A DNA stretch of 64,000 bases from Flavobacterium stagni (GCF_004122105.1 NZ_SBKN01000006.1:186001-250000); one strand, 5' to 3'. Counted from the first letter of the stretch, positions 45,102 through 54,288 are shown. Made by a program: numbers and translations. The notes: a model not told the origin generated them from the sequence alone.

Positions 45102-46172
45102 ATGTCTAAACAAACCTATCATATCCTCGGTGTCATGTCGGGCACATCCCTTGACGGCATTGACTTGGCCGAACTATTTTTCACCTATGAAAATGGGCTT
45201 TGGACCTATGAAATCGGGACAGCTGCAACTTTACCTTATCCTGAAAGTTGGATTACCCAATTAAAGGCCGCGATCACCTTTTCAGAAAATGAGCTTCAAC
45301 AAATCAATTTGGACTACACCAGTTATTTAGGAACTGCAATTTCGAAATTTATTGCTGATCATCAGCTCCATAATTTGGATGCGGTTTGCTCTCACGGCCA
45401 TACCATTCTGCACCAACCTCAAAAAGGAATCACCTTACAAATTGGCAATCTCCCCGAAATTGCGACTTATGTGCAACAAACGGTAGTGTGCGATTTTCGC
45501 GTGCAAGATGTTAAAATGGGCGGACAAGGTGCGCCGCTCGTTCCCATTGGTGACCGCACTTTATTTAACGAATATACCTATTGCTTAAATCTAGGCGGAT
45601 TTTCCAATGTTTCCTTTGAACACAACGGTCAACGCCTGGCCTTTGACATTTCGCCTGTGAATACCGTATTGAATTTTTATGCAAATCAACTCGGACTCCC
45701 TTATGATGAAAGTGGAAAAATAGCGGCATCAGGAAAAATCATTACCGAGCTTTTCGAAACACTCAATGCATTCGATTACTACCAACAATCCTTTCCAAAA
45801 TCGTTAGGGTTTGAATTCGTTCGCGAAAAAGTGCTCCCTGAAATGGAAAAATTTAATCCGACTCCCGATGATGCTATGCGTACGTTTATCGAACATATCG
45901 GATGGCAAACCGCACGTGCCTTACCCTCAAAAAAAGGAAAACTTTTGGCAACCGGTGGCGGCGCCTACAATACTTTTTTAATCGAACGCATAAAGGCGCA
46001 TTTACCCGAAATGGAATTGATTATTCCCGATGCAAAAACCTTGGAATTCAAAGAGGCCTTGATTTTTGGACTATTAGGCGTCTTGCGTTTGCGCAATGAA
46101 ATAAATGTTTTGTCGAGTGTGACAGGCGCGAAACAGGATCATTGTAGTGGTGTTATTCTTTACCCGAATTAA
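45102..46172 (+). CDS. anmK: Anhydro-N-acetylmuramic acid kinase
   Basis: 356 aa. ILGVMSGTSLDGIDLAE is the ATP-binding signature; CDFRVQDVKMGGQGAPLVPIGD and LNLGGFSNVSF are also family hallmarks. Converts 1,6-anhydro-MurNAc to MurNAc-6-phosphate in peptidoglycan recycling (cytoplasm). Its stop overlaps by 4 nt the stop of the convergent gene. Confidence 0.96.
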   Translation: MSKQTYHILGVMSGTSLDGIDLAELFFTYENGLWTYEIGTAATLPYPESWITQLKAAITFSENELQQINLDYTSYLGTAISKFIADHQLHNLDAVCSHGHTILHQPQKGITLQIGNLPEIATYVQQTVVCDFRVQDVKMGGQGAPLVPIGDRTLFNEYTYCLNLGGFSNVSFEHNGQRLAFDISPVNTVLNFYANQLGLPYDESGKIAASGKIITELFETLNAFDYYQQSFPKSLGFEFVREKVLPEMEKFNPTPDDAMRTFIEHIGWQTARALPSKKGKLLATGGGAYNTFLIERIKAHLPEMELIIPDAKTLEFKEALIFGLLGVLRLRNEINVLSSVTGAKQDHCSGVILYPN

Positions 46173-47008
46173 TTTTTCTCTTTGGGTTTGTCATTTACAA
46201 TTTTCATGAAAGCCTCTTTTTTCATGACGGTTAATTTGGATGTCTTGCAATTCCAAATGGAAACATATTCTGAAGACATCACCATATAACTCTCTAATGA
46301 AGTAAATCGTTGATAAAGCAATAAAGTACAAATGTCAGTAGCGGTCATCAATAAACCCGTTGAATCCAAATGCGTGTGTATACCACTAGTAACAATAGTA
46401 TCATCTTTTTTGAACTCAAAAGGAATCAAACTTTTGTGAATTTTCTTTTTTGATAGTAAATTAAAATCCTTGTCATAGTCCAAAACATAATCGTTCCCAA
46501 ACAAAATAACGCCACTATTTTTCGGACCAGTGATGACATAAACCCGCCGCATGTTCTCATTTATCACGGGAATTAAATTGAGGCTCGAATTTTTATAATG
46601 TGAAAACAATGTGTCTTTTTGAATTTCCGCTTTGGCTTTAACGCGAAGTGTGACATATTCTTTTTCTACATCACTCAATTGGCGCTCAATGTAAACCTGT
46701 AATGCCGTTTTTACAGAAAACGTAGAATCAAATGAGATAGTCCCTAACGCTTTTGGTTCTGTGTCATTAGAATAAAAAACACACTTGGTTTCCTCTCCTT
46801 GTGGATATGAGATATAGCCTCCAATACGTGATGTGTTATTTTTAAATGTTTCCATGAATAAATCGGAACCGTACCATGAAGCCATTTCTGACCGGTAAAG
46901 CATTCTCCCCTCCGCTTCAATTTCAGCGGCTTGTTTTAAAATTTTTTTACTTTGAGCGAATAAAGGAAGGGATACAAAAAGAAAATAAAGGACGATCTTG
47001 GCTTTCAT
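46169..47008 (-). CDS. Secreted protein of unknown function
   Basis: 279 aa with a signal peptide (to LPLFAQS). EIEAEGRMLYRSEMASWYGSD follows. The body is soluble mixed alpha/beta (ISYPQGEETKCVFY, LNLIPVINENMRRVYVITGP, VLDYDKDFNLLSKKKIHKSL). No sorting domain, so likely periplasmic. I do not recognise a named family. No adjacent partner in the same direction. Confidence 0.8.
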   Translation of the reverse strand: MKAKIVLYFLFVSLPLFAQSKKILKQAAEIEAEGRMLYRSEMASWYGSDLFMETFKNNTSRIGGYISYPQGEETKCVFYSNDTEPKALGTISFDSTFSVKTALQVYIERQLSDVEKEYVTLRVKAKAEIQKDTLFSHYKNSSLNLIPVINENMRRVYVITGPKNSGVILFGNDYVLDYDKDFNLLSKKKIHKSLIPFEFKKDDTIVTSGIHTHLDSTGLLMTATDICTLLLYQRFTSLESYMVMSSEYVSIWNCKTSKLTVMKKEAFMKIVNDKPKEKN

Positions 47009-47127
47009 AAAACAGAAATTGAAATTTATTTCGTGAAAATAAAAATTTAAGTTGGATTTAAGTCCTTAGCTAAAACAAAATTAAAATCAATGCGTTAACT
47101 TTATCATATAATCAAAATCAAGAAACC

Positions 47128-47424
47128 ATGAAAAAAGTACTTGCATCCCTATTGTTGGCGGCTACCTTTACACTCAGTGCTGTAGCCCAACAACCGGCTA
47201 AAAAAGAAGACAAAGCCAAAAAAGAAGTCAAACAAACTCAAGGAAAAGCCAAAGGAAAAGAAACGGCTCCGCCACCTCCGCCTCCAGCTCCTAAATTGAA
47301 AAAAGATGGAACTCCGGACAAACGTTTTAAGGAAAATAAAAAACCGGAAGGACCCCTAAAAAAAGACGGTACAGCAGACATGCGTTACAAAGCCAACAAA
47401 GAAAAAGCGGCAAAAAAGAAATAA
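47128..47424 (+). CDS. Small secreted Lys/Pro-rich protein with a duplicated motif
   Basis: 98 aa. Signal peptide (MKKVLASLLLAATFTLSAVAQ), then a Lys-rich segment, PPPPPPAP and two copies of a 15-residue motif (LKKDGTPDKRFKENK and LKKDGTADMRYKANK). Very basic, low complexity, probably disordered in the periplasm; binding to nucleic acid, LPS or peptidoglycan is conceivable. Function unknown. Confidence 0.8.
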   Translation: MKKVLASLLLAATFTLSAVAQQPAKKEDKAKKEVKQTQGKAKGKETAPPPPPPAPKLKKDGTPDKRFKENKKPEGPLKKDGTADMRYKANKEKAAKKK

Positions 47425-47432
47425 TTTCAAAA

Positions 47433-47462
47433 CAAACGCCTCAGCAAAGGGGCGTTTTTTAT
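47433..47462 (+). terminator. Terminator of the Lys-rich protein gene
   Basis: AAACGCC pairs with GGCGTTT, followed by a T-run, 9 nt past the stop. Confidence 0.8.
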
Positions 47463-47510
47463 TGGCATATCGTGAATGAATCCGTATTTTTGCCCCACAA
47501 ACAAACCACA

Positions 47511-48737
47511 ATGAAAGACTTACTTAAAAAATTCGAAAATAAACAACCCGAAATTGTATTCAACTGGAAAGATAGCGAAACCGATGCGGAAGGCTGGACG
47601 GTAATCAACTCCCTTCGTGGCGGTGCTGCCGGCGGTGGAACCCGTATGCGCAAAGGACTTGACATGAATGAAGTGCTTTCATTGGCTAAAACCATGGAAG
47701 TAAAATTCACAGTTTCTGGTCCTGCTATTGGTGGTGCAAAATCGGGAATCAACTTTGACCCTAACGATCCTCGCAAAAAAGACGTATTGAAACGTTGGTA
47801 CAAAGCGGTATCGCCTCTTTTAAAAAGTTATTACGGCACCGGCGGTGATTTGAATGTAGACGAAATCCATGAAGTAATCCCGATGACGGAAGAATGTGGC
47901 GTTTGGCACCCGCAAGAAGGTGTTTTCAACGGTCATTTCAAACCCACCGAAGCAGATAAAATCAACCGTATTGGTCAATTGCGCCAAGGCGTTATCAAAG
48001 TAATTGAAAACCCAAAATTCTCTCCCGACGTTTTACGCAAATATACCGTAGCCGACATGATTACTGGCTATGGAGTAGCCGAAGCGGTTCGCCACTATTA
48101 CAACACTTATGGCGGCGATTACCATGGCAAAAAAGCAATTGTTCAAGGTTTTGGAAATGTGGGTTCGGCCGCTGCTTTTTATCTTGCCGAAATGGGGGTC
48201 AAAGTAGTTGGTATCATTGATCGTGAAGGCGGAGTGATTAATGAAAATGGTTTTAATTACGAAGAAATCAAACGCTTGTTTTTAAACAAAGACGGGAATA
48301 AACTTGTAGCCGAAAACATGATTCCTTTCGAAGAAATTAATGCTAAAATCTGGTCCATCGGTGCGCATATTTTTGCCCCTTGTGCCGCTTCGCGCTTGGT
48401 GACGCAAGATCAAGTAGATGCCATGATAGGTAGCGGTTTGGAAGTCATCACTTGTGGTGCCAACGTACCTTTTGCCGATAAAGAAATTTTCTTCGGACCT
48501 ATAATGGAACATGTCGATAGTCGGGTGAGTTTAATTCCTGACTTCATCTCTAATTGCGGAATGGCGCGTGTGTTTGCCTATTTCATGGAGAAAAAAGTTC
48601 AAATGACAGACGAAGCGATTTTCTACGACACATCAGAAACGATTAAAAAAGCCATCGAACGTGTTCACGATCGTAAAGCAGACAAACACAACATTAGTGC
48701 AACAGCATTTGAAATCGCATTACAACAATTGGTGTAA
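47511..48737 (+). CDS. Glu/Leu/Phe/Val-type amino-acid dehydrogenase
   Basis: 408 aa from the ATG at 47511 (MKDLLKKFENKQPE). The dimerisation domain has GPAIGGAKSGINFDP with the catalytic Lys, and the NAD domain has VQGFGNVGSAAAFYLAEMG. Interconverts an amino acid and its 2-oxo acid with ammonia. GTGGDLNVDEIHEVIP at the Asp site is unlike typical GdhA, and the protein is shorter than GdhA, so Leu/Val or an unusual Glu specificity is possible. nhaA starts directly after the stop with no gap. Confidence 0.9.
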   Translation: MKDLLKKFENKQPEIVFNWKDSETDAEGWTVINSLRGGAAGGGTRMRKGLDMNEVLSLAKTMEVKFTVSGPAIGGAKSGINFDPNDPRKKDVLKRWYKAVSPLLKSYYGTGGDLNVDEIHEVIPMTEECGVWHPQEGVFNGHFKPTEADKINRIGQLRQGVIKVIENPKFSPDVLRKYTVADMITGYGVAEAVRHYYNTYGGDYHGKKAIVQGFGNVGSAAAFYLAEMGVKVVGIIDREGGVINENGFNYEEIKRLFLNKDGNKLVAENMIPFEEINAKIWSIGAHIFAPCAASRLVTQDQVDAMIGSGLEVITCGANVPFADKEIFFGPIMEHVDSRVSLIPDFISNCGMARVFAYFMEKKVQMTDEAIFYDTSETIKKAIERVHDRKADKHNISATAFEIALQQLV

Positions 48738-49877
48738 ATGAAAATCACAAAACTGTTTTCTTCCTTTTTTGAAAGTGAAAAAGCGGGTGGACTGGTGCTT
48801 GTCATCTGTACCGCCGTTTCGCTTTTTTTAGCCAATTCCAGTTGGTCGGAATCCTATATTCATTTGTGGCATACGCCTATCGGAAATCAGCCGGCTGAGT
48901 ATTGGATCAACGACGGATTGATGGCGATTTTCTTTTTGTTGATCGGACTCGAATTGGAGCGGGAAGTCTACATTGGTGAATTATCAAAAATCAAAGATGC
49001 AGCACTACCGCTGGCAGGTGCTTTAGGGGGCATGTTGATTCCGGCGCTATTATTCACCTTTTTCAACCACAACACTTCTACGCATAAGGGCTACGGAATC
49101 CCTATGGCAACTGACATTGCTTTTGCTATTGGAATTTTATCATTACTCGGAAACCGTGTTCCGCCGGCATTAAAAGTATTTTTAACCGCATTGGCCGTTA
49201 TCGATGACTTGGGCGCCATTATCATGATTGCCCTTTTCTATACCGACGATATCAATCTAATCAACCTAGCAATATCTTTAGGCATTTTTGGGGTTTTACT
49301 TATCCTCAACCGATTAAAAGTAAACAATTTGTTATGGTACTTAATCGGTGGAATCTTCATGTGGTATTTTATGCTGCATTCGGGTGTTCACGCAACAATT
49401 ACAGGTGTTTTATTAGCCTTTGCGATTCCTTTTGAAAATGGAAAACCCAACACCATCTCGTATCAACTCCAACATTGGCTGCACCATCCCGTAGCTTTTC
49501 TAATCATACCCATTTTTGCACTTTGCAATACTGCTGTAGTCATTGAAGGTGATTTTGTAAAAACCTTATCACAACCCTACAGCTTAGGAATTGTATTCGG
49601 ATTAGTTTTTGGAAAACCTTTGGGTATCCTATTATTCAGTTGGCTAACCGTTAAATTGAAAATTACCCAATTGCCTGAAGGGTTCACTTGGAAGCGATTA
49701 ACCGGACTCGGCATGTTGGGAGGTATCGGATTTACCATGTCGATTTTCATTACACTCTTGGCTTTTGCAGATGTTGAAATAATCAACAACAGTAAATTCG
49801 TGATTGTTATTGCTTCAACGCTTTCTGGAATTTTGGGTTATTTTTGGCTCCAAAAAACACTTCCCAAGAGCGTATAG
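48738..49877 (+). CDS. nhaA: Na+/H+ antiporter NhaA
   Basis: 379 aa, about 12 helices. LTALAVIDDLGAIIMIALFYT carries the paired Asp that bind Na+ and protons, and ATDIAFAIGILSLLG is the other family signature. Inner-membrane pH and sodium homeostasis. The ATG directly follows the dehydrogenase stop, so the two form an operon. Confidence 0.96.
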   Translation: MKITKLFSSFFESEKAGGLVLVICTAVSLFLANSSWSESYIHLWHTPIGNQPAEYWINDGLMAIFFLLIGLELEREVYIGELSKIKDAALPLAGALGGMLIPALLFTFFNHNTSTHKGYGIPMATDIAFAIGILSLLGNRVPPALKVFLTALAVIDDLGAIIMIALFYTDDINLINLAISLGIFGVLLILNRLKVNNLLWYLIGGIFMWYFMLHSGVHATITGVLLAFAIPFENGKPNTISYQLQHWLHHPVAFLIIPIFALCNTAVVIEGDFVKTLSQPYSLGIVFGLVFGKPLGILLFSWLTVKLKITQLPEGFTWKRLTGLGMLGGIGFTMSIFITLLAFADVEIINNSKFVIVIASTLSGILGYFWLQKTLPKSV

Positions 49878-49935
49878 TCGGGTTTACTATAATTTTTTGT
49901 ATTTTTCAGCGTTAAAAAAACAAACCGCAACACAC

Positions 49936-50961
49936 ATGAGTAAGATTGGTTTATTTAAAAGTCTTTTCAAGTTTTTACCACTCCCTGTTTTTTTGTTGGT
50001 CCTTTTTCCAGCATTATTCATAGTACTCTATAAGTTTCTTCAAAAAACTCAACTCACTGATAAAAACAAATCGCGTATTCTCAGCACGTATTGCACTATC
50101 GCTTTTATGTTGTTTTTACGCTCAATTACGTTTTGGCCTCCTTCAGATGCGGAACTGGCAGCCATGATTGCTGGTGGTGGCGGTGGCGGTGGCGTTACGG
50201 TTAATTTTGGCGATAGTGATTTTGGATCAGGATCAAATTATCAAAGTGAAGAGCTTAATGTGTCCAATACCGCTAAATCCACTCCAACCGCGGCTCCCGA
50301 AGAAAGTATTATATCAGAAGATACGGATGGCGATAAAACAGATGTGGTTGTTCCTAAAAACGAGCCCATCAAAAAACCAACAACTCCGGTTACACAACCT
50401 GTAAAAGTTACCAAACCCGTCGAAGTAAAACAGCCCGTGCGCAAAGTGGACGACGCTTTAGCCAATATCTTAAAAGGCAATAAAAAAGGCGGTGACGGCG
50501 ACGATGCTGCTGGAGGAAACAAAGGAAAAACCAACGGAAGTTTGGGTTCCAATGGCTATTATGGTAGCGGTGGTTCTGGTGGAGGAACGGGCGGCGGTAA
50601 CGGTTCTGGCAATGGAACAGGCACCGGACCTGGAAGCGGAAGCGGTTCAGGCGGCGGAAATGGAAGCGGCCACGGACCCGGAAACGGACCCGGGTATTTT
50701 TTAAATGGTAGAAAAGCCTTAAATAAACCTCAGCCAGCCTACACTTGTAACGAATCCGGTTTGGTGGCTGTACAAATTACGGTTGATAAAAACGGAAATG
50801 TCATTGAAGCCAAGCCTGGTGCTAGGGGTACAACTAACCCCGCATCCTGTTTAGCCACACAAGCGAAAATTGCGGCGATGCAAACCAAATGGTCCGCAAG
50901 TCCTGATGGCGCTGAACGGCAAGTAGGAACGATTGTCTATAATTTCAAATTGACCGAATAA
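49936..50961 (+). CDS. tonB: TonB-like energy-transducing protein
   Basis: 341 aa from the ATG at 49936; a longer frame overlaps nhaA. Two hydrophobic N-terminal segments (about 14-32 and 52-67), the second flanking AGGGGGGGVTVNFGDSDFG, a motif seen in flavobacterial TonB proteins after ExbD. Then a Pro/Lys/Val-rich spacer (about 150-200), a long Gly/Ser-rich run (about 205-255) and a C-terminal TonB-like domain (ALNKPQPAYTCNESGLVAVQ). It spans the periplasm and transmits motor force to outer-membrane receptors. The motor genes exbB-exbD lie about 5 kb away. Confidence 0.85.
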   Translation: MSKIGLFKSLFKFLPLPVFLLVLFPALFIVLYKFLQKTQLTDKNKSRILSTYCTIAFMLFLRSITFWPPSDAELAAMIAGGGGGGGVTVNFGDSDFGSGSNYQSEELNVSNTAKSTPTAAPEESIISEDTDGDKTDVVVPKNEPIKKPTTPVTQPVKVTKPVEVKQPVRKVDDALANILKGNKKGGDGDDAAGGNKGKTNGSLGSNGYYGSGGSGGGTGGGNGSGNGTGTGPGSGSGSGGGNGSGHGPGNGPGYFLNGRKALNKPQPAYTCNESGLVAVQITVDKNGNVIEAKPGARGTTNPASCLATQAKIAAMQTKWSASPDGAERQVGTIVYNFKLTE

Positions 50962-50965
50962 AAGG

Positions 50966-50991
50966 AAAGCTCCAAAATGGGAGCTTTTTTT
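50966..50991. terminator. Bidirectional terminator of tonB and the GT4 gene
   Basis: AAAGCTCC pairs with GGAGCTTT, followed by a T-run on the plus strand, between two convergent genes. Confidence 0.8.
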
Positions 50992-52213
50992 ATTTTCCAT
51001 TTTTGGCCTCTATCCATTTGGCCATGTACTTTGTACTCTGTAAGGAATGATGATTCAACAATTGTCCGATAACATTTCGTTCCCGGTGTGACTTACTATT
51101 AATAAGGCTTTCTGAAAAAGTATTCCAAAATTCAACTTGGAATTTTTCTCTAGAAAATTGATGTAAAAGTATTTCAAATCCGTTGTGTTGCGCTTGTTCC
51201 CAATCAATTGGGTTATTATAAAAACGAACTGCTTGGTTGGCAAAATCATCCCAATCGTTGGCGATTGCTCCATTCCATAAGTTCTCAAATTGCATTCCTT
51301 CCGCTCCGATGGTTGTCGTTATGGAAGGCGTACCTACTTGCATTGCTTCCATCAGTTTCCCTTTGATTCCCGCTCCAAAACGTAAGGGTGCCAAAAGTAG
51401 TTTCGCTTCAGAAAGCACTTGTAATGCATCATCGGCCCTACCTTTAATAAAAAATCCTTGCGCTGGATTATGAAGTTGATTCACTTTATCAGTAGCATAA
51501 GCGCCATATATCTGTAATTGTGCCTTGGGTAGTTGTTTTCGAATGCGCGGCCAAACTTCTTGCTTGAGTATTTTCACCGCGTCCCAATTGGGTTCGTGAA
51601 TAAAATTTCCGATAAACACAAAGTCGGCCCGTCTCTCTAACGGAACAATTGCTGGGGATTTTTCACCAAACAATGGCAAATACAATAATTGTGTTGCGGG
51701 AAATTGCCATTCTTTTTGAAGCCAATCGTACTCAAACTGAGAAATTACGAGTACCCAATCACAACGATAATAGGAAGCCAATTCCCTCTTGGCCGTATCC
51801 GAGAGAAGAAGAGTTCGATCCAAAGGCTGTTCCTTTTTCACGGATTCTTGTCGGGCTAGTCGTAAAAAATGAACATCAATTGTATCTAAAAGTGTCATTG
51901 CATTTGGACAACATTCACGCACGCGCCACCCAAATTGTTCTTCGGTAATAAAACGGTCAAAAATCACTACATCCGGACAATAATCAGTTATCCAACGATC
52001 AAAAGCGGGATCATTCACTGCTATCGGTTGAAAGGCATAGCCTAAATCGGCCATTGATGCTGAAAACTCCAAATTTTGAGCCGCTGAAGCTACCGTTACG
52101 GTATATCCTTGCGCCTGAAACAGGTCCAGCAATTGCAACGAGCGCGTTCCCGCCGCAGAGGATTTCGGTTCGGGCCACACGAGTCCGATAAAAAGTAGCT
52201 TTTTCTGTTCCAT
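50990..52213 (-). CDS. Family 4-like glycosyltransferase
   Basis: 407 aa from the ATG at 52213 (MEQKKLLFIGLVWPEPKSSA). GT-B fold: the C-terminal nucleotide-sugar site has FVFIGNFIHEPNWDAVKIL, LLAPLRFGAGIKGKLMEAM and GTPSITTTIGAEGM. Likely cytoplasmic-face glycan assembly; the acceptor is unknown. Divergent from miaE with a short gap. Confidence 0.85.
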   Translation of the reverse strand: MEQKKLLFIGLVWPEPKSSAAGTRSLQLLDLFQAQGYTVTVASAAQNLEFSASMADLGYAFQPIAVNDPAFDRWITDYCPDVVIFDRFITEEQFGWRVRECCPNAMTLLDTIDVHFLRLARQESVKKEQPLDRTLLLSDTAKRELASYYRCDWVLVISQFEYDWLQKEWQFPATQLLYLPLFGEKSPAIVPLERRADFVFIGNFIHEPNWDAVKILKQEVWPRIRKQLPKAQLQIYGAYATDKVNQLHNPAQGFFIKGRADDALQVLSEAKLLLAPLRFGAGIKGKLMEAMQVGTPSITTTIGAEGMQFENLWNGAIANDWDDFANQAVRFYNNPIDWEQAQHNGFEILLHQFSREKFQVEFWNTFSESLINSKSHRERNVIGQLLNHHSLQSTKYMAKWIEAKNGK

Positions 52214-52260
52214 TACTACAAAGAAAACATTTAATTTTGTGGCATCAAAACGCAATCGTT

Positions 52261-52842
52261 ATGCTTGGATTACAATTGGCTACCGACCCACGTTGGGTAA
52301 ATATCGTGGAAACAAACATTGAAGAAATCTTAACCGATCACGCTTGGTGCGAACAGAAAGCCGCTTCCAATGCGATTTATATTATTGTCAACAATTCAGA
52401 AAAAGTAGATTTGGTTACGGAAATGTTGCGCATTGCACGAGAAGAATTGGAGCATTTTGAAATGGTACACGAAGTCATCAAAAAGCGCGGGTATGTTTTA
52501 GGCCGCGAACGCAAAGACGATTATGTGGGTGATTTGGTCAAATTCATGAAAAAAGACGGGAGTAGGAACGATGCTTTGATCGAACGCTTATTATTTGCCG
52601 CCATGATTGAAGCTAGAAGTTGCGAGCGTTTTAAAGTGTTATCCACCAACATCAAAGACCCCGAATTGGCACAATTCTATCGGGAACTGATGATAAGTGA
52701 AGCGGGACATTATACTACCTTTTTAAATTTTGCCCGACAATATTCCGAAAATGTTGATGTGGAAAAACGCTGGAAAGAATGGATTGCCTATGAAACCTCG
52801 ATTATTTCAAGATACGGCAATAAAGAAACTGTGCACGGGTAA
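52261..52842 (+). CDS. miaE: tRNA-(ms2io6A)-hydroxylase
   Basis: 193 aa from the ATG at 52261 (MLGLQLATDPRWV). A ferritin-like di-iron oxygenase; REELEHFEMV and SEAGHYTTF provide the ExxH metal sites. Hydroxylates the isopentenyl side chain of 2-methylthio-i6A at position 37 of tRNAs reading UNN codons. No mia partner is adjacent. Confidence 0.94.
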   Translation: MLGLQLATDPRWVNIVETNIEEILTDHAWCEQKAASNAIYIIVNNSEKVDLVTEMLRIAREELEHFEMVHEVIKKRGYVLGRERKDDYVGDLVKFMKKDGSRNDALIERLLFAAMIEARSCERFKVLSTNIKDPELAQFYRELMISEAGHYTTFLNFARQYSENVDVEKRWKEWIAYETSIISRYGNKETVHG

Positions 52843-52901
52843 CCTATATTGAAAAAGCTCATAGTTTACTTACGCTTTCGAATTTATTCGCTAACAATAA
52901 A

Positions 52902-53216
52902 TCAATCGACACCTTCCTCATTGACGCGACTCAATCGGCGTTCCATTAAAATATAAACCAATACCGTACCTGGCAACAGTAGTGCTAATGCCCAAACAGC
53001 ATCATATCCTTTAGTTTCTAAAAACCAATTTAGGCCAAACGAGAATCCATACAATGCCATCAAATAGTTGGGCGCTACTGCTTGGGCTATTTTCCAATGG
53101 ACCTGACTCACTTTTGCACTTCCCAATTGATACCCGTAGAAATAATTGGGTTTTGATGCTGGAATTAATTTTAGTACTAAAGAAAAACCAAATAAAAAGA
53201 CGAGTAATGTTGACAT
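52902..53216 (-). CDS. SdpI-like membrane protein
   Basis: 104 aa from the ATG at 53216. A short SdpI family form with three hydrophobic segments (about 1-15, 48-67 and 76-95). KPNYFYGYQLGSAKVSQVHW matches the conserved loop of SdpI-type proteins. Full SdpI gives immunity to SdpC; this one is shorter. Function not known. Confidence 0.8.
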   Translation of the reverse strand: MSTLLVFLFGFSLVLKLIPASKPNYFYGYQLGSAKVSQVHWKIAQAVAPNYLMALYGFSFGLNWFLETKGYDAVWALALLLPGTVLVYILMERRLSRVNEEGVD

Positions 53217-53226
53217 AAAATTTTTA

Positions 53227-53664
53227 TTAGTGCATTCGACACGAACATTCGTGATGTTCCTTAATGTAAGCAATAGTTTCTTGACAAAGTTGGTACAAAA
53301 TTGGCAACTGAATATCTTCTAATTTTTTGATATAAATACACGCTTTACTTTTGGTGAATTTCCCCAGTTGCGGCAACAGTTCCTGACTTTTCTCCGTGTT
53401 TGAATACAAATATAAAGTTATCGCATTTTTTCGAGGTGAAAAAGAAAGCACGGGTGCATCGCCTTGATGTCCGCTAGCATATTGATAATGATAATTCCCA
53501 AACCCGATGATACTTGGCCCCCACATCCGCGGTTCCTCACCGGTCCATTCTTGGAGTATTTTCACCAATTGAAAACTATCTTGACGCTTTTGTTCATTTT
53601 CAACAAAAGACAGGATAAATTCAGGAACATCTTTCCCCGTGTATGTTGTTTTATTTTGAGCCAT
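53227..53664 (-). CDS. DUF1801 domain-containing protein
   Basis: 145 aa. MWGPSIIGFGNYHYQYASGHQG and SFSPRKNAITLYLY fit the DUF1801 fold. HHECSCRMH at the C-terminus (two Cys and three His) is a possible metal site. A second copy of the family in the window, only distantly alike. Ten nt from the SdpI-like gene, same operon. Confidence 0.85.
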   Translation of the reverse strand: MAQNKTTYTGKDVPEFILSFVENEQKRQDSFQLVKILQEWTGEEPRMWGPSIIGFGNYHYQYASGHQGDAPVLSFSPRKNAITLYLYSNTEKSQELLPQLGKFTKSKACIYIKKLEDIQLPILYQLCQETIAYIKEHHECSCRMH

Positions 53665-53673
53665 CTCAATTAA

Positions 53674-53838
53674 TTAATGAATTACCCAATAATAGATTAC
53701 TCCCCAAACCCCGAAGAAAAAGAATCCAGGCAAGACTTCTGTTCGCCATTTTTGACGAAACGATTTTTGAATAAACGCAATGTAAAACAGGTAACCGACA
53801 AATAGTATGGCCAATAATAAAGGAATATACAATCGCAT
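53674..53838 (-). CDS. Candidate 54-residue membrane protein
   Basis: ATG at 53838 to TAA at 53674. Begins MRLYIPLLLAILFVGYLFYI and ends GVWGVIYYWVIH, with a basic loop (KSFRQKWR) between two hydrophobic segments: a plausible two-helix inner-membrane protein. It sits 10 nt before the DUF1801 gene on the same strand, which supports a real gene. Function unknown. Confidence 0.6.
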   Translation of the reverse strand: MRLYIPLLLAILFVGYLFYIAFIQKSFRQKWRTEVLPGFFFFGVWGVIYYWVIH

Positions 53839-53900
53839 CTTGAAAAAAAAATTAGTTATATAAATTTACAAGATTTTTTCCAATAAACGAATTACAACAA

Positions 53901-53928
53901 AAAACTCCACCTTTTCAGATGGAGTTTT
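53901..53928 (-). terminator. Terminator after tRNA-Val(GAC)
   Basis: AAAACTCCA pairs with TGGAGTTTT around a 10-nt loop. Confidence 0.75.
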
Positions 53929-53932
53929 GATG

Positions 53933-54006
53933 TGGGTCATACGGGAATCGAACCTGTGACTTCTACCCTGTCAAGGTAGCACTCTGAACCGCTGAGTTAA
54001 TGACCC
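53933..54006 (-). tRNA. tRNA-Val (GAC)
   Basis: 74 nt including the discriminator A, CCA not encoded. Acceptor GGGTCAT/ATGACCC; the anticodon stem CTACC/GGTAG holds loop TTGACAG, so the anticodon is GAC. T-arm GGTTCGATTCC. Third tRNA in transcription order. Confidence 0.93.
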
Positions 54007-54020
54007 TTGGGTGAAAACAA

Positions 54021-54048
54021 AAAACTCCCACATTTCTGAAGGAGTTTT
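54021..54048 (-). terminator. Terminator between the second and third tRNA genes
   Basis: AAAACTCC pairs with GGAGTTTT. It touches the CCA position of the preceding tRNA. Confidence 0.65.
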
Positions 54049-54050
54049 GG

Positions 54051-54125
54051 TGGGCGATGAGGGGTTCGAACCCCCGACCCCCTCGGTGTAAACGAGGTGC
54101 TCTGAACCAGCTGAGCTAATCGCCC
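54051..54125 (-). tRNA. tRNA-Val (TAC), copy 2
   Basis: 75 nt; acceptor GGGCGAT/ATCGCCC; the anticodon stem CCTCG/CGAGG holds loop TTTACAC, so the anticodon is TAC. CCA occurs at 54050-54048, perhaps by chance as it lies in the terminator stem. Sequence appears identical to copy 1. Confidence 0.95.
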
Positions 54126-54161
54126 GTTAAGGGATGCAATCAATAGCACGTTTTGGATAAA

Positions 54162-54188
54162 AAAAGCAAGTCTTTTCGACTTGCTTTT
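54162..54188 (-). terminator. Terminator between the first and second tRNA genes
   Basis: AAAAGCAAGTC pairs with GACTTGCTTTT around a 5-nt loop. Confidence 0.75.
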
Positions 54189-54191
54189 TAG

Positions 54192-54266
54192 TGGGCGATG
54201 AGGGGTTCGAACCCCCGACCCCCTCGGTGTAAACGAGGTGCTCTGAACCAGCTGAGCTAATCGCCC
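54192..54266 (-). tRNA. tRNA-Val (TAC), copy 1
   Basis: 75 nt, same cloverleaf as the copy at 54051-54125; CCA not encoded. First gene of the tRNA cluster. Confidence 0.95.
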
Positions 54267-54288
54267 GATTAGTGCTTGATTGCGGATG

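Noticed and set aside
50241..50552. Long antisense frame over tonB and similar reverse frames over gcvP
   Set aside because: They are shadows of clearly conserved proteins on the other strand, with no independent start signals or conserved features.
50500..50700. Glycine-rich coding repeat in tonB as a mobile or CRISPR-like repeat
   Set aside because: It is in frame, low-complexity Gly/Ser codons typical of a spacer, with no regular repeat unit.
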